The notes under the pieces are model-generated. The model was not told the DNA's origin. It was given only the letters and a program-made list of their open reading frames with translations, and ran no database searches. A DNA stretch of 64,000 nt from Stentor coeruleus (lineage: Eukaryota; Ciliophora; Heterotrichea; Heterotrichida; Stentoridae), in assembly GCA_001970955.1 (NCBI GenBank), contig MPUH01000131.1:34607-98606 (forward strand), written 5' to 3'. How positions within the stretch are numbered: the first letter of the stretch is position 1; each line of letters starts with the position of its first letter. Positions 54,198 to 64,000 of this stretch are shown piece after piece. Made by a program: the position numbers and the translations under genes.

Positions 54198-55886
54198 ATG
54201 GACATACAATCTGCTATGAGCCAGCAGTGGAAGGATCGAGACAGCAAAGTATATTCACAAAAAGCTGAAGTGAAAGCTAAAGAGAAAAAAGAGCTTACTG
54301 GGACACCCAAAATCGATCCATTAAGTAGAAAAATCGCTGAAATCGTAACCCAGCAAGAATTAGCAGAACTAGGTATAGTATCAAAAGAGCCAGCACCAAA
54401 AAAACCCACTTTTTCAATCCCAAAATCCACTCCATCTCGTGAATCCCCACAAAAGCCTTACCCTCAATCCAATAACCCAAATCTTTCTAAACAATCCCCT
54501 AAAAAGCAACGAGAAAGTCCAATGAAGCCTCTAGATAAACAAATAGATGAACCTGAACCAAATCCAGGTCCAATAATCCTAGATCCATCCAAACCAGAAA
54601 ATCAGCAAATATCAAATCCTTTACAAAACCACAACGAAATCCCTCATCTTATTGTAACAAAAGATTCTGAGCCTGTCAAAGATAATATAAACAAATCTGA
54701 GCATGAAGAAATGCTTAATAATGTAGAACATCTTCAAGCATTTCAAGAAGAGCTTCAACGTGAATATCCTGAACTTGGTCTAAACAATTCAGTTGAAGGG
54801 TCAAGTTTCCGTACTGATGAACTAGATGCATTAGAAGAAGCATGTAAAGATTTGGATAGTCAACATAAACGTGCTGAAAATCCAATGAATACAGCTGAAA
54901 ATCCAATGAATACAGCTGAAAATCCAATGAATACAACTGAAAAGAAAGAAGAAACAACGACTGGGAATGCAGAAAAAAAGGAAGAAAGTAAAGAAGGAAA
55001 TAAAGATGAAGAAAAAAAAGAGCATGATATGTTGTCAAATAATACAGATTATGGAAATTCACCTGATAATGTAGGGATTGTGACTAAAAGTCAAGTTGAA
55101 AAAAAAAAGACGGGAAGCGAGAAAAGCCAGGCTGACAAAGAAAAGTCGTTAAAAAATGAAAAAAATGGTAAGAAAGACTTTGTGGGGAAAAATAATAGAG
55201 AACCAAATAGGTCGAAAACTGAAGGAAACTCTCCTAGTAAAAGGCAAAATAGACCTAGTTCTAAAGAAGGTGTTGCTGATGAGTTTAAGAATTTGCAAAC
55301 AGCGTCAGCAAAAGCTCAGTTCCTACATTTGCATGAGGAAAAAATATTGAAAAATACCCCGAGGTGTCATATAAATTTGACAAACTGTAGAACTTCACCA
55401 ATTTATTTCAGTATTAGAGTGCCTTTTGATTCAAAAGTTAAGGTTGAATCAGGAATAGGATCTGCAGGGTCTTTAAGGAGAATTTTATTACGTCAATTCC
55501 TTGACGAAGGACAAGATTCGAAGGATTTTTATACTAAAAACCTTGAATGGCTGCAGAATAGAGATGGGAAAATTCAAGAGATTCGTGATCGGGATAAGGA
55601 TAAAGATTTAGAAGAATGTACTTTTGACCCTTATTTTGAAAAACATGAAAACTTTAGAAGAAATACTTATAACTTTGAATATAAAGCTACAGTTAGTCCA
55701 CTTATTCAAAACTCAGAAAAATCTTTGGGACCTTATAATCCAAAAATATCTGAGAACATTATAAAATATCAAGCACTTTCACCAACTGATTATTTTGTCA
55801 AATATCCTGAGGGAGCCAATTTGGATAGGATGATGGAAGTTGGAAAACCGATGGTCTCCTACCGTAGTATTAATTTATTAAGATAA
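54198..55886 (+). CDS. CxFxP-motif low-complexity protein, 562 aa
   Basis: The first 370 residues are low in complexity and rich in Pro, Lys, Glu and Ser. They include three tandem AENPMNT heptads (about residues 226-246). The last 190 residues are more ordered: HINLTNCRTSPIYFSIRVPF, then a charged helix and the motif CTFDP near residue 475, shared with the two CxFxP proteins at the left end. An SP-rich N-terminal part (TPSRESPQKPYPQS) could be phosphorylated. There is no signal peptide or membrane segment. The start is the first ATG. The function is unknown. Confidence 0.85.
   Translation: MDIQSAMSQQWKDRDSKVYSQKAEVKAKEKKELTGTPKIDPLSRKIAEIVTQQELAELGIVSKEPAPKKPTFSIPKSTPSRESPQKPYPQSNNPNLSKQSPKKQRESPMKPLDKQIDEPEPNPGPIILDPSKPENQQISNPLQNHNEIPHLIVTKDSEPVKDNINKSEHEEMLNNVEHLQAFQEELQREYPELGLNNSVEGSSFRTDELDALEEACKDLDSQHKRAENPMNTAENPMNTAENPMNTTEKKEETTTGNAEKKEESKEGNKDEEKKEHDMLSNNTDYGNSPDNVGIVTKSQVEKKKTGSEKSQADKEKSLKNEKNGKKDFVGKNNREPNRSKTEGNSPSKRQNRPSSKEGVADEFKNLQTASAKAQFLHLHEEKILKNTPRCHINLTNCRTSPIYFSIRVPFDSKVKVESGIGSAGSLRRILLRQFLDEGQDSKDFYTKNLEWLQNRDGKIQEIRDRDKDKDLEECTFDPYFEKHENFRRNTYNFEYKATVSPLIQNSEKSLGPYNPKISENIIKYQALSPTDYFVKYPEGANLDRMMEVGKPMVSYRSINLLR
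54873..54935 (+). repeat. 21-bp in-gene tandem repeat, three units
   Basis: Three near-identical units encode AENPMNT, and the last is followed by a diverged TEKKEET. Unlike the SPRMSEK repeat at 3906, it has no Ser-Pro sites. Confidence 0.88.
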
Positions 55887-56287
55887 GATTATTAGTTAAG
55901 TCATTAGTATAAAAGATTAGAATATTAATTTACTAAAATAAAGAATATTTTTTTTTATGATTAGGTATGCTTAGCTGGGATTTATAAATAATAACAAAGT
56001 ATTTTGCTTATAATTAAACATTTTTTAATAAAATAGATAGGATAATAAGGTGATAAAATCAAAAGTAAAAAATGCAAATAATATAACAATCACAAAATCT
56101 AATAGTAATAGTAAATATAGTGTTATAAAAAGTTATAAAGGTAAATAGCTTTGAGTGTAATTTAATTAGAAAATATATACATTTAACAAATATCCAGGAA
56201 ATTTTTATAGTTTTTTACATTGTATTTGGAGGAAAAATATTGAATCATTAAAACTATTGCCATAAAAATGATTTATGATTATCTATC
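55887..56287. other. Convergent spacer
   Basis: 401 very AT-rich nt between convergent genes. Nothing is recognised. Confidence 0.5.
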
Positions 56288-59200
56288 CTAATATTCATGA
56301 TCATAAACATTTTTTGGGTAAAAACTACTTTGCGCCTTTTTTTTTTCCACATGACTAGATTCTAATGAATTACACCCAGCAGGAATATCTGAATCTTTTA
56401 CTTCATTAGCATTAATACCTGTGACATCTTCAAACTCAGTCTCTGGGACAACTTTAGTAACCCATTTAGAAATTTTTCCACGAAAGCATCTTCTACAGAA
56501 ACTAAATCTTAAATAAATTTTCCCGATATAATATCCGAAAGTAAAATAAATCCAGTATATGAGAAACACAAAATTTGTTATAATCATTAAACAAAAAAGG
56601 ATTATTTTGCCAGCTGAATCGATATAATCTGTTAAGAAAAATAGTCCAGCATAAATAGTAACTGCTGAAACTAATATTGATTTTAATTCCATTTCGTTTA
56701 GTTGATATACATTATAAGGCTCTAGTCTACGTTGAAAAATGTATGCTAATAGAATAACTAAAAATATGATTAAAGCTTGTACACCAGTTGATGTATTTCT
56801 CAAAAACACTGATGTACAAATAATAATAATTTTTCTAAGCATGATAAAAAACTCCCAATAATATCTATCAGTTTTAAATCCTTTATATAAAAACCCATAC
56901 TTAATTTTTTCAGTAGCGCATTCAAGATGATCTTTCCTCTTAAACATCATAATCAATAAAAATGAAGGTAAACTTATACATAAAATAATAATACTTGGAA
57001 TAGCAACACCCATGGCATAAGATAAATGATTACTTTCCCAACACTTAATACTTAAATCTGATAAAAGATAATATTGCCCTGGAGATAATTCCAAACAATT
57101 AAAAATAGAAAAATTATATTTCAGTAAATTTGGATGGAAAATAAACAACTGAACAACAAGAGATCCAAATATTTTCTCCTTTAAATTTTGACTATTTCTA
57201 ACTTTCTTCCAAATTAGCCAAAATATAAAAGTAAAAAGCACACAAATTATTGGGGATAAATTTAAAAACATAAGCTTCACATAATAAGACTGAGTATTTT
57301 TAGGTAAAAAGCAATCAATAGATGTAATCTGATCTAAACTTCCTGAAACTTTGCTTTGATAATAAAACATCCACTGAACTAACGAAGGCCAATTAAGATC
57401 AACTGTTATTGTTAATGTTACAAGCTGTAAATAATTCATAAAAATTTTAAAGTATATAGAAACTACTGATTCGTTTTTAAATGCATCATTGATACTTGTT
57501 GCTGTTACTCCTACTATAATTACGATATTGAATATAAGCCAAGCTATTAATATAGGTATGCTTTTGTTATAATCTAAACACTTATTGCACATATTATCTC
57601 CACTTCGAGAATAACCTTTATCACAGCTTTGGCATAAATTACTTTTATATCCTTCAAGGCAGTTTGTTGTTGAAGAGTTGAATAGTTCTTCAAGACAGGC
57701 ATCAGAGTAAAGACATTCGAAAAAAACATCAGTACTTTTACTATATCTCCAATAACCTGATGATGCAACTAAATTAGCTCCACCATAGCAAACACCTTCA
57801 CTAGGACATTTTTTGCATACTTCTCCTGCTTTAAGATTATAAGTGCCTTTAATACATCTTATACAAGAATTATCATTTTGTAGATATTCACCAATAATAC
57901 AGCTACGGAGTTTAATATCGATAGAAGTTTCTACATTTTCATAGTTTAAATCTTTTAAAACTGATGAGGCATTCAATGTAACAGAAGTATTCGGTAATCC
58001 TAGTACTATTATTTCAGAAAAATTTAGTACACCTGACAAAGCTATAATTTTAGTTATTCCTGAAACTTCGTATTTTGTTGAATTAGTAATTACCGCTAAT
58101 TCTCCTAAGGTTGAATTATCTGTGATGACAATTTGATTATAGTGATCTTGGATTTCGATAAGAATTGGTGAAGATATTGGCTGACCAGGAGGAAACTCAG
58201 TTTCGATTAGATCAATTGATTCTAATACCTGCAATTTGCATGCAAATGAAGCTTTATCAGGTCCATAAAAAGCAGAATTATTGTTGAAAGTGCAATTTTC
58301 TACTATAGGCTTATAATCATACCATTGAATTGCCCCTCCACTTCTTACAGCAAAATTACTATTAAAAGAACTATAATTCACATAAGCATGATACTCTTTA
58401 TTAGAATAATCAAAATATAATGCTCCACCTTGTCCTTCTAGTTCAGCATCAATTTTTTCAGCTTTATTCTCATTAAAAACGCAACTAATAATATTAATAT
58501 TTGTATCTATAGCATAAATTCCTCCTCCTAATTCTGCAGTGCAATAACTAAAAGTGCTATCTTTTATGATAACAATTTCAGTGCTATCATATAAATCCAT
58601 ATATAAACATCCTCCATTTGAAGAAGAAGATAGGCTATTAAATTTAGAATCTTCAATAATAACCTCAGCACATCTTGAGCATTGAATTCCAGTTCCTTGC
58701 ATCCCAAAACCATCTAAATAATCTTTACATTTAAAATAACTTTTCGATATAAGCGCTGAAGTTGACTGTGAAAGATCTATAGCTGAACCCGTATAGTTTG
58801 TGATAGTCGAACTAATAAAAGTTAAATATGAAAAATTTTCTGCCCTAATAACCGAGCCTAAATATTTAGAAATTACATTTTCTATATAAGAATTTGAAAA
58901 TGTTAAATTCCTATATAATATTTACGATTTCTCAAAGTATAAAGCACCATAACTATAAGATATAGAATCTTTAATTTTACAATTGTCACATAAAAATATG
59001 CTATTCATTACTTTGAAAACACTGCAACAAAATTCAGATGAACTTGATAAAAATTGTGTATCCTTAATAGAAACAAAACTTTCCTCTTCAACTCCGATAT
59101 GAGCTCCGACACCTTTATGATTTGAAAAAACACATGATATTATTGTTGCATTTGAGAAATAAAAAATTTCTAAAGCTGGATAATAATTGGCTTTGTTATC

Positions 59201-62200
59201 ATGAAAATTACTATTTGCTATAATCAAATTGGATTCAAGTAGGCTTAAGCACCCTGCAGATTCGGCTAAGTTATCAAAAAAATCGCTATCAGAAATTATT
59301 GAATCATCTTGCGAGTGTTGGGCATATATGCAAGAACCTCGAAAAGCTTTATTTTTATAGAACCGGGAACTTTTTATATCGATTTTTGAGTTTTGGTCTA
59401 AAAATATAGCCCCACCTTTAAGATTTGCGATATTTTCTGTAAAATTTGTATCTAAAGTTTCTAAAATGGAGAAAGCCGTTAAAAATATTACTCCATTCAT
59501 TAAGGCTGTGTTATTTTTTATTAAGCAATTTTCAAAACAAATTTTAGACATTTCTGTCAAATAAGCTACTGAGCCATATTCAGCAATGCTATCATAGAAA
59601 AAACAATTTTTTATATTAACTGTAGAGAAACTTATTTTAATTGTACTAGCATTATTTTGAATAAAATTACTTTTTTGTATATCAACCAAGGTGCTATTAT
59701 TAGAACTATAAGCATATACTATAGAATTAGCGATAATACTTTTAAATAAGCAGTTTTTTATAGTAACATTACCACTTCCAATTACTTCAATAAAATTCTC
59801 ATTTTCTATATTTATGTTATTAAAATTGCAACCATTTATATTCAATTTATTTTGCGAACTTGATAAAGTCAAAAATTTAATTTTGCTATCATTTACATTA
59901 ACATTACTTATTTCATTTATATCGCCAAATAAGTTAATAAAAGAATCAATAGAAATAAAATTATCTGCTTCATATTGAGAAATTGTAACTGAGTCAATTT
60001 GTAAATTCAGAGAATTTTTATTGTTTTCTGATTTAAAACTGAACAAATTTGATTTTCCAGATTCAAATTTTGAGTTAGACAGATGAAAATATGAGTTGGA
60101 TGATATGGTCATAATTATTCCTAAATCTGTGGGTAAACTTTCTAAAACTTGTAAATTCATTATATATAAATTTTCTATGCTTTGAATATTTATGGAAATA
60201 TTACTTTGTTTTATATAAATGCTATCTAAATACAGAGTAATATGATTTGATAACCCATTTACAGACATAAGACCCATAAATTCATCAGCATAGGTATTGT
60301 TAATAAAATCTATATTAGTAATGTTGGCTGATTCTAAAGTTAATTCTAAAAACCGTACTATTGAATTATCGAAATTAATCAAAGAATTATGTGAAAAATA
60401 AACATGATCAATTGTTGTAAATCCTGAAGCTTTAGCTAAATTTATTAATGGGCATTTATTGTATTTGAATACTGAATGTGATATTTCTGGGTTGTCTATA
60501 CTTTCAAAATTTATGAGATGTTTGCAATAGTTGCATCCTAATTGTGGAAGACCTTTTTTCATGTAAATTATTCCTGACTGAGTAAAATCTAATACATTTA
60601 AATTTTTTGTATCTCTTATTTCATAGTTGTTTTCAAATATGTTATTTGTGAAGCTAATATTTTTCATGGCTACTAAGTCAATAATATTTGCAATTGCATT
60701 GTTACTTGTAAAATTAATATTTTTTAAATTGAAATGCCACTCAAAGTAGTCTTTGCAGGTGAAAGAAATATCCTGCTTGTTTATAATTTTGATTATAGTT
60801 AAACTCGCAATATTATCTGTAAAATTGTTGCTTTCAATATCAATTTTGTGACAAAAACTTGGAGTTTCTCCATTAATAATATTGTTTACATAGTTATTTT
60901 CAAAGACACAATTGAATATATTTAAATTAAGTTCCACACTCGAAGATAAGCACATGGTAAAATCAATAAGATTCTTTTTTACGTAATTACCTTTAAATTC
61001 GAGGCTGTATAAATATATATTGCATACGCTTACTATATTGATAAAATTCAAGGAATTAAAGTTTACCAAGTTATTTTTAAATGAAACATTGCTTATTATG
61101 ACACTTTCTAATGAATTAAGATAAAGGAAAGCAGATAAAATGTAATCACCAGTAGGTTCATATCCATTGTTAATAAGACTAACAGTCCCATTTTCGTAAT
61201 AAAAATAATATCCACCATTTCCTTCTATAAATATAGTTTCTTGAGATGCATAAATGTTATAAAAGTCTGAATTTTGTATAGTAACATTTGAAGAAATTGA
61301 TTTTATAAGATTCCGAAAACCCAATCTCATGTTTTCAAAGATGACATTCTATTTAGATTTTACCTGAAGGGTGAGTGATGAGTTTTTATGTACATAAATG
61401 AATGGAATATCGTGAAAGCTTTTACATACTGACATATTTAAATAGTCTGAGCTTGTCAAGCTGTTTCCTTGGTCATCATATATATTATCCCCATTAGTTA
61501 CTGTTGCTCTACAATAGTTGCAAGTGTTACAGTAAGGATCTAATAGATTGTTCTGTGAGAAAATAATACCTTCTATGATGATGCTTTTATTAATCTCAAT
61601 GCTAACTGCCTTCGAAACCATAATAATAGCTTTCTCACCTTCATTATAGCATCCAAGCACTTCTTTTTCATGGCAATATAATGGGCTTATATAAATATCA
61701 GTATTAAACACACAAGCTACATTGATTTCATTATTAGTCGTTAAAGAAAATACTTCATGACCAATCAAAAGTATTCGCTTTGATACAATGCATGCTTCAT
61801 CGATTAAAAAAGGAAAAATATTTGTCGAATCAACATCTAAAAATAAAGTAATATCATAAGCTATATTGAAATCAAGACAGTATTTCTAAATAAAATTTAC
61901 AGTTATATTTCTTTCACTTTGGCAATTATCATAATCGCATTCTTCATCATATTTGAAGTCTGTAAAAAGTTCATATGTGCATCCATATCCACAAACACTA
62001 CAATCACCCCAGTCATAGCCACACTCTTTGATATTACATTCTTGATCGCAAATATTATCAGCCTGAGTTTTTAAGCAATTTTTAGATTGACAATTTGATG
62101 CACACTCCCCATTATCAAATAAGCAACTAGAAGTCATGCATTCTTGATTGCATTCCGAATTTCCTAGCTGAATATTAATTACTAAAGATTCAGAACAGTC

Positions 62201-62254
62201 TAAATTGCAATAAGCTCCAAGCGCAAAATGTGCGGTAAATAATGCCACCCACAT
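56288..62254 (-). CDS. Giant Notch-repeat/beta-helix multi-pass membrane protein, copy 3
   Basis: Five exons, read on the minus strand: 62254-62183, 62167-61901, 61885-61364, 61348-58926 and 58910-56288, giving 1968 aa. It has a signal peptide (MWVALFTAHFALGAYC), two clear LNR repeats (CNQECMTSSCLFDNGEC and CDQECNIKECGYDWGDC) and a degenerate third. The beta-helix region is the longest feature, with FxxN/GGA motifs such as FTENIANLKGGAIFL. Next come the Cys-rich block (CPSEGVCYGG, GYKSNLCQSC), about nine membrane segments and a polar tail. It is closer to copy 1 than to copy 2 over the membrane domain, sharing runs such as KYNFSIFNC and YGFLYKGFK. The first intron has no in-frame stop and is placed by comparison with copies 1 and 2. 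Confidence 0.9.
58911..58925 (-). other. 15-nt intron (phase 2)
   Basis: The sequence is GTAAATATTATATAG. It splits the same Ser codon as in copies 1 and 2. Confidence 0.93.
61349..61363 (-). other. 15-nt intron (phase 0)
   Basis: The sequence is GTAAAATCTAAATAG. It joins SLTLQ to NVIFENMRLG, matching copies 1 and 2. Confidence 0.93.
61886..61900 (-). other. 15-nt intron (phase 0)
   Basis: The sequence is GTAAATTTTATTTAG. It joins the Notch-repeat exon to a stretch alignable with copy 1 (FPFLIDEA, ILLIGHEVFSL). Confidence 0.9.
62168..62182 (-). other. 15-nt intron without stop (phase 0), placed by paralogy
   Basis: The sequence is GTAATTAATATTCAG. It reads through as VINIQ. Copies 1 and 2 have introns between signal peptide and first Notch repeat at the corresponding place. 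Confidence 0.8.
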
Positions 62255-63074
62255 TATTATATAATAAACTTGATATGCCTTTAAACTATATATAGTAAGT
62301 AATTATAGTAGGAATAAAAATTAAATAGCTTAAAGCGGATAGTTATAAGAACTGCAAGATTTGATAATATAATTATGGAAAATATTTAAAAAGTTTATAT
62401 AGTTTTGCTCAGTAGAATCTAATAATATCCTCACTGCTCTATTTACTTATTTTTATATACCCTTTCGTTATTACTAAATACTGGTAAGATTTTTAAGCAT
62501 AGCTTTCAGGCAAGATAAATTAAAATATCAGTTAATTAGCACCTATTTTTCGGATAAGTATATATATTATATTTTCTCTCCCAACGTAAATCTAAATAGA
62601 AATTTGCTTATAACATAAAAGTTCCTAAAATCACTCAAAGGTAAATATACTATGATTTTTATAGTGATGATTCATTACAAATTGTATTTTTAAGATTTTT
62701 ATAAGATTTAATAATAACTACTGATTTCTTAGAAATTTATTCCAAAAAGAGTCTTTAAAAAGTTTCCTATTGAAATTATAGTAGAAGGGTACGGCAAGAT
62801 AGCACTAATATTAAAGATATATCAAAAGCAGTATAAAATTGCTCATTAAGTTTACTCTAATTAGATAAGATGCAAATGAAAATTGAAATACAGAAGGTTT
62901 TCAGATAAAAAGATCAAGCATATAAATACAAAATTATATTTGAATGCAAAAGAAAAGTTTATGTTTTCTGATGCAGTTATAAACTTTATGGTAACTTAAG
63001 CTAATTATGGACAAAATATAAAATCTCTTATAAAGAAACTGTTCAGATAAAATTAAAGTTAAAGTAGAGAGATA
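62255..63074. other. Intergenic spacer
   Basis: About 820 AT-rich nt upstream of giant receptor copy 3. TATAATAATG sits at its start codon. No gene is recognised. Confidence 0.5.
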
Positions 63075-63590
63075 TTAGGTTATAACCTCGTCCGGTCTAG
63101 GTTTGAGAGTCCTGCAACCTTTTTCTTTCAGCTGATTTGGGATGGTGTACCACTCATTGTCTTTAATAATTTGCTCGTTAACTTTTCCCAGTAGTTCTTT
63201 AGAGTTTCTTTTTTTGAGAGTGAGTATAACTGAAGCAAGTCTTGCGTTTATTTTGTTTTTCCTTGTGAAGCCTAGTTTTTTAAGGCATGTCTTGAAGTTC
63301 TTGTGTTGTTCGTAGCATATTGGACATTTAGTTCTTGTTGTAGTCGTGGCTTTTTCAGGTTTATTACAGTGTATCGAGGCGATTGTTTGACAGTGAAATT
63401 TCCAGCCTTGGAATCTTGCTTTTTTGAGGAGTCATCCCCACGCTGATTACTTCCAATGTATAGTGTTTTTTCCCTTATAGTTTCCAGTATTGTGAGATGC
63501 TCGTCTTGGCTGCTTTATCTATAGATTGTTAGTCCGCTGTTTCTAGTATTGGGTTTTCTATTTTCTTCAGATGAAACTAGAATAGAAATA
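63075..63590 (-). pseudogene. Decayed coding remnant with Cys/His cluster
   Basis: GC content rises clearly here. On the minus strand an open frame of 118 codons ends in TAA at 63075 and has no Met. It carries FHCQTIASIHCNKP and then CPICYEQHKNFKTC, a possible zinc-binding cluster, followed by a basic helical stretch. Upstream, coding-like sequence (EHLTILETIREKTLYIGSNQ) lies in another frame. One missing base in the A6 run at 63420-63425 would join the two. A further TAA interrupts farther upstream (SGLTIY region). It is best read as a broken gene, perhaps from a mobile element; no transposase motif is recognised. Sequencing error at the homopolymer is an alternative for the first break only. 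Confidence 0.45.
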
Positions 63591-64000
63591 TTACACAAAA
63601 ATGCTGAGGCAATCGATAACATAAATAAATGTAACATTAAAAAAATGAAAGCTTTTTCGAAGCTTCAACAAATGTTTATTGAACTCTCAAAAACAATTAT
63701 TATTTTAATAAATTTAAGTTAATCAAGCAGCATCTATAAAATACTTTAAATACTGCAATTACAATATCTACTTTTTCATGATTTCTAATTTATTTAGCAA
63801 ACATATTTTTAAATGCCTGTTGTAAAATTTTATATTTCTCCTAATTTTCTTATTCCCTTGATTTATTATATTAATATTTTCCTCTTTTATCAAAACATTC
63901 TAATTCATAATTATTTTAAATAAAATCTGTAATTCCTTTAAAAATTCTCATGCAAGGGAAAATATATATTTCCTTAGTCGATAGTATTATAGATTTAATC
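63591..64000. other. AT-rich right end
   Basis: About 410 nt. A plus-strand stretch near 63570-63720 reads in a helical, coding-like way (ILHKNAEAIDNINKC) to a TAA, but it is too short and isolated to call. Confidence 0.4.

Noticed and set aside
63570-63720. Short plus-strand coding-like stretch
   Set aside because: It is about 50 codons, has no clear start and overlaps the decayed minus-strand island, so evidence is insufficient.
1-64000. tRNA, rRNA, CRISPR or transposase genes
   Set aside because: No cloverleaf-like GTTCGAAT context, rRNA signature, regular spaced repeats or transposase catalytic pattern was found by reading. Only a covariance-model search could exclude tRNAs.

Overview
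The window is macronuclear-type DNA of a ciliate, most likely a heterotrich of the Stentor lineage. Thirteen introns can be placed. All are exactly 15 nt, all begin GTA and end TAG or CAG, and all have T at position 9 and A at position 10. Long genes read in the standard code, the DNA is very AT-rich, and spacers between genes are sometimes only 12 to 90 nt. The species is inferred from these traits; no rRNA or tRNA gene is visible to confirm it.

Layout. 1-5.8 kb: two head-to-head paralogues with CxFxP repeats (the left one cut by the window edge) and an AMPK/MARK-like kinase whose stop overlaps its neighbour. 6.7-8.3 kb: signal recognition particle receptor alpha. 8.5-14.9 kb: the first of three giant receptor-like proteins (Lin-12/Notch repeats, beta-helix, Cys-rich domain, multi-pass membrane domain). 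15.2-17.2 kb: a PX-domain sorting nexin and a RIB43A-like axonemal protein. 17.4-23.5 kb: the second giant receptor. 23.6-26.1 kb: a voltage-gated K+ channel with a CNBD, divergent from a Qa-SNARE over 60 bp. 26.9-40.8 kb: two tandem ~2205-aa proteins with five lamin G-like modules, Cys clusters and a C-terminal membrane domain, then a uridine kinase 12 bp downstream. 41.9-44.9 kb: three tandem PLAC8 genes. 45.4-51.7 kb: an unknown protein, a double cyclic-nucleotide-binding protein, a probable pseudo-phosphatase, a GDP-hexose phosphorylase (VTC2-like) and casein kinase 1. 52.7-55.9 kb: a secreted Cys-rich protein and a third CxFxP protein. 56.3-62.3 kb: the third giant receptor. 62.3-64 kb: AT-rich DNA containing a GC-richer decayed coding remnant.

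The dominant theme is the cell surface. Five very large receptor-like proteins, a possibly lipid-anchored Cys-rich protein, three PLAC8 proteins and a channel share the window with trafficking genes (SRP receptor, SNARE, sorting nexin) and kinases. The two giant families differ outside the membrane but have membrane domains with similar landmarks. No functional link between the families is shown by the sequence.

Data quality. Six single Ns each sit between two copies of the same 60-114 bp, the mark of overlapping contigs joined without merging. These break two genes artificially. None of the 23 visible gene ends uses TGA.
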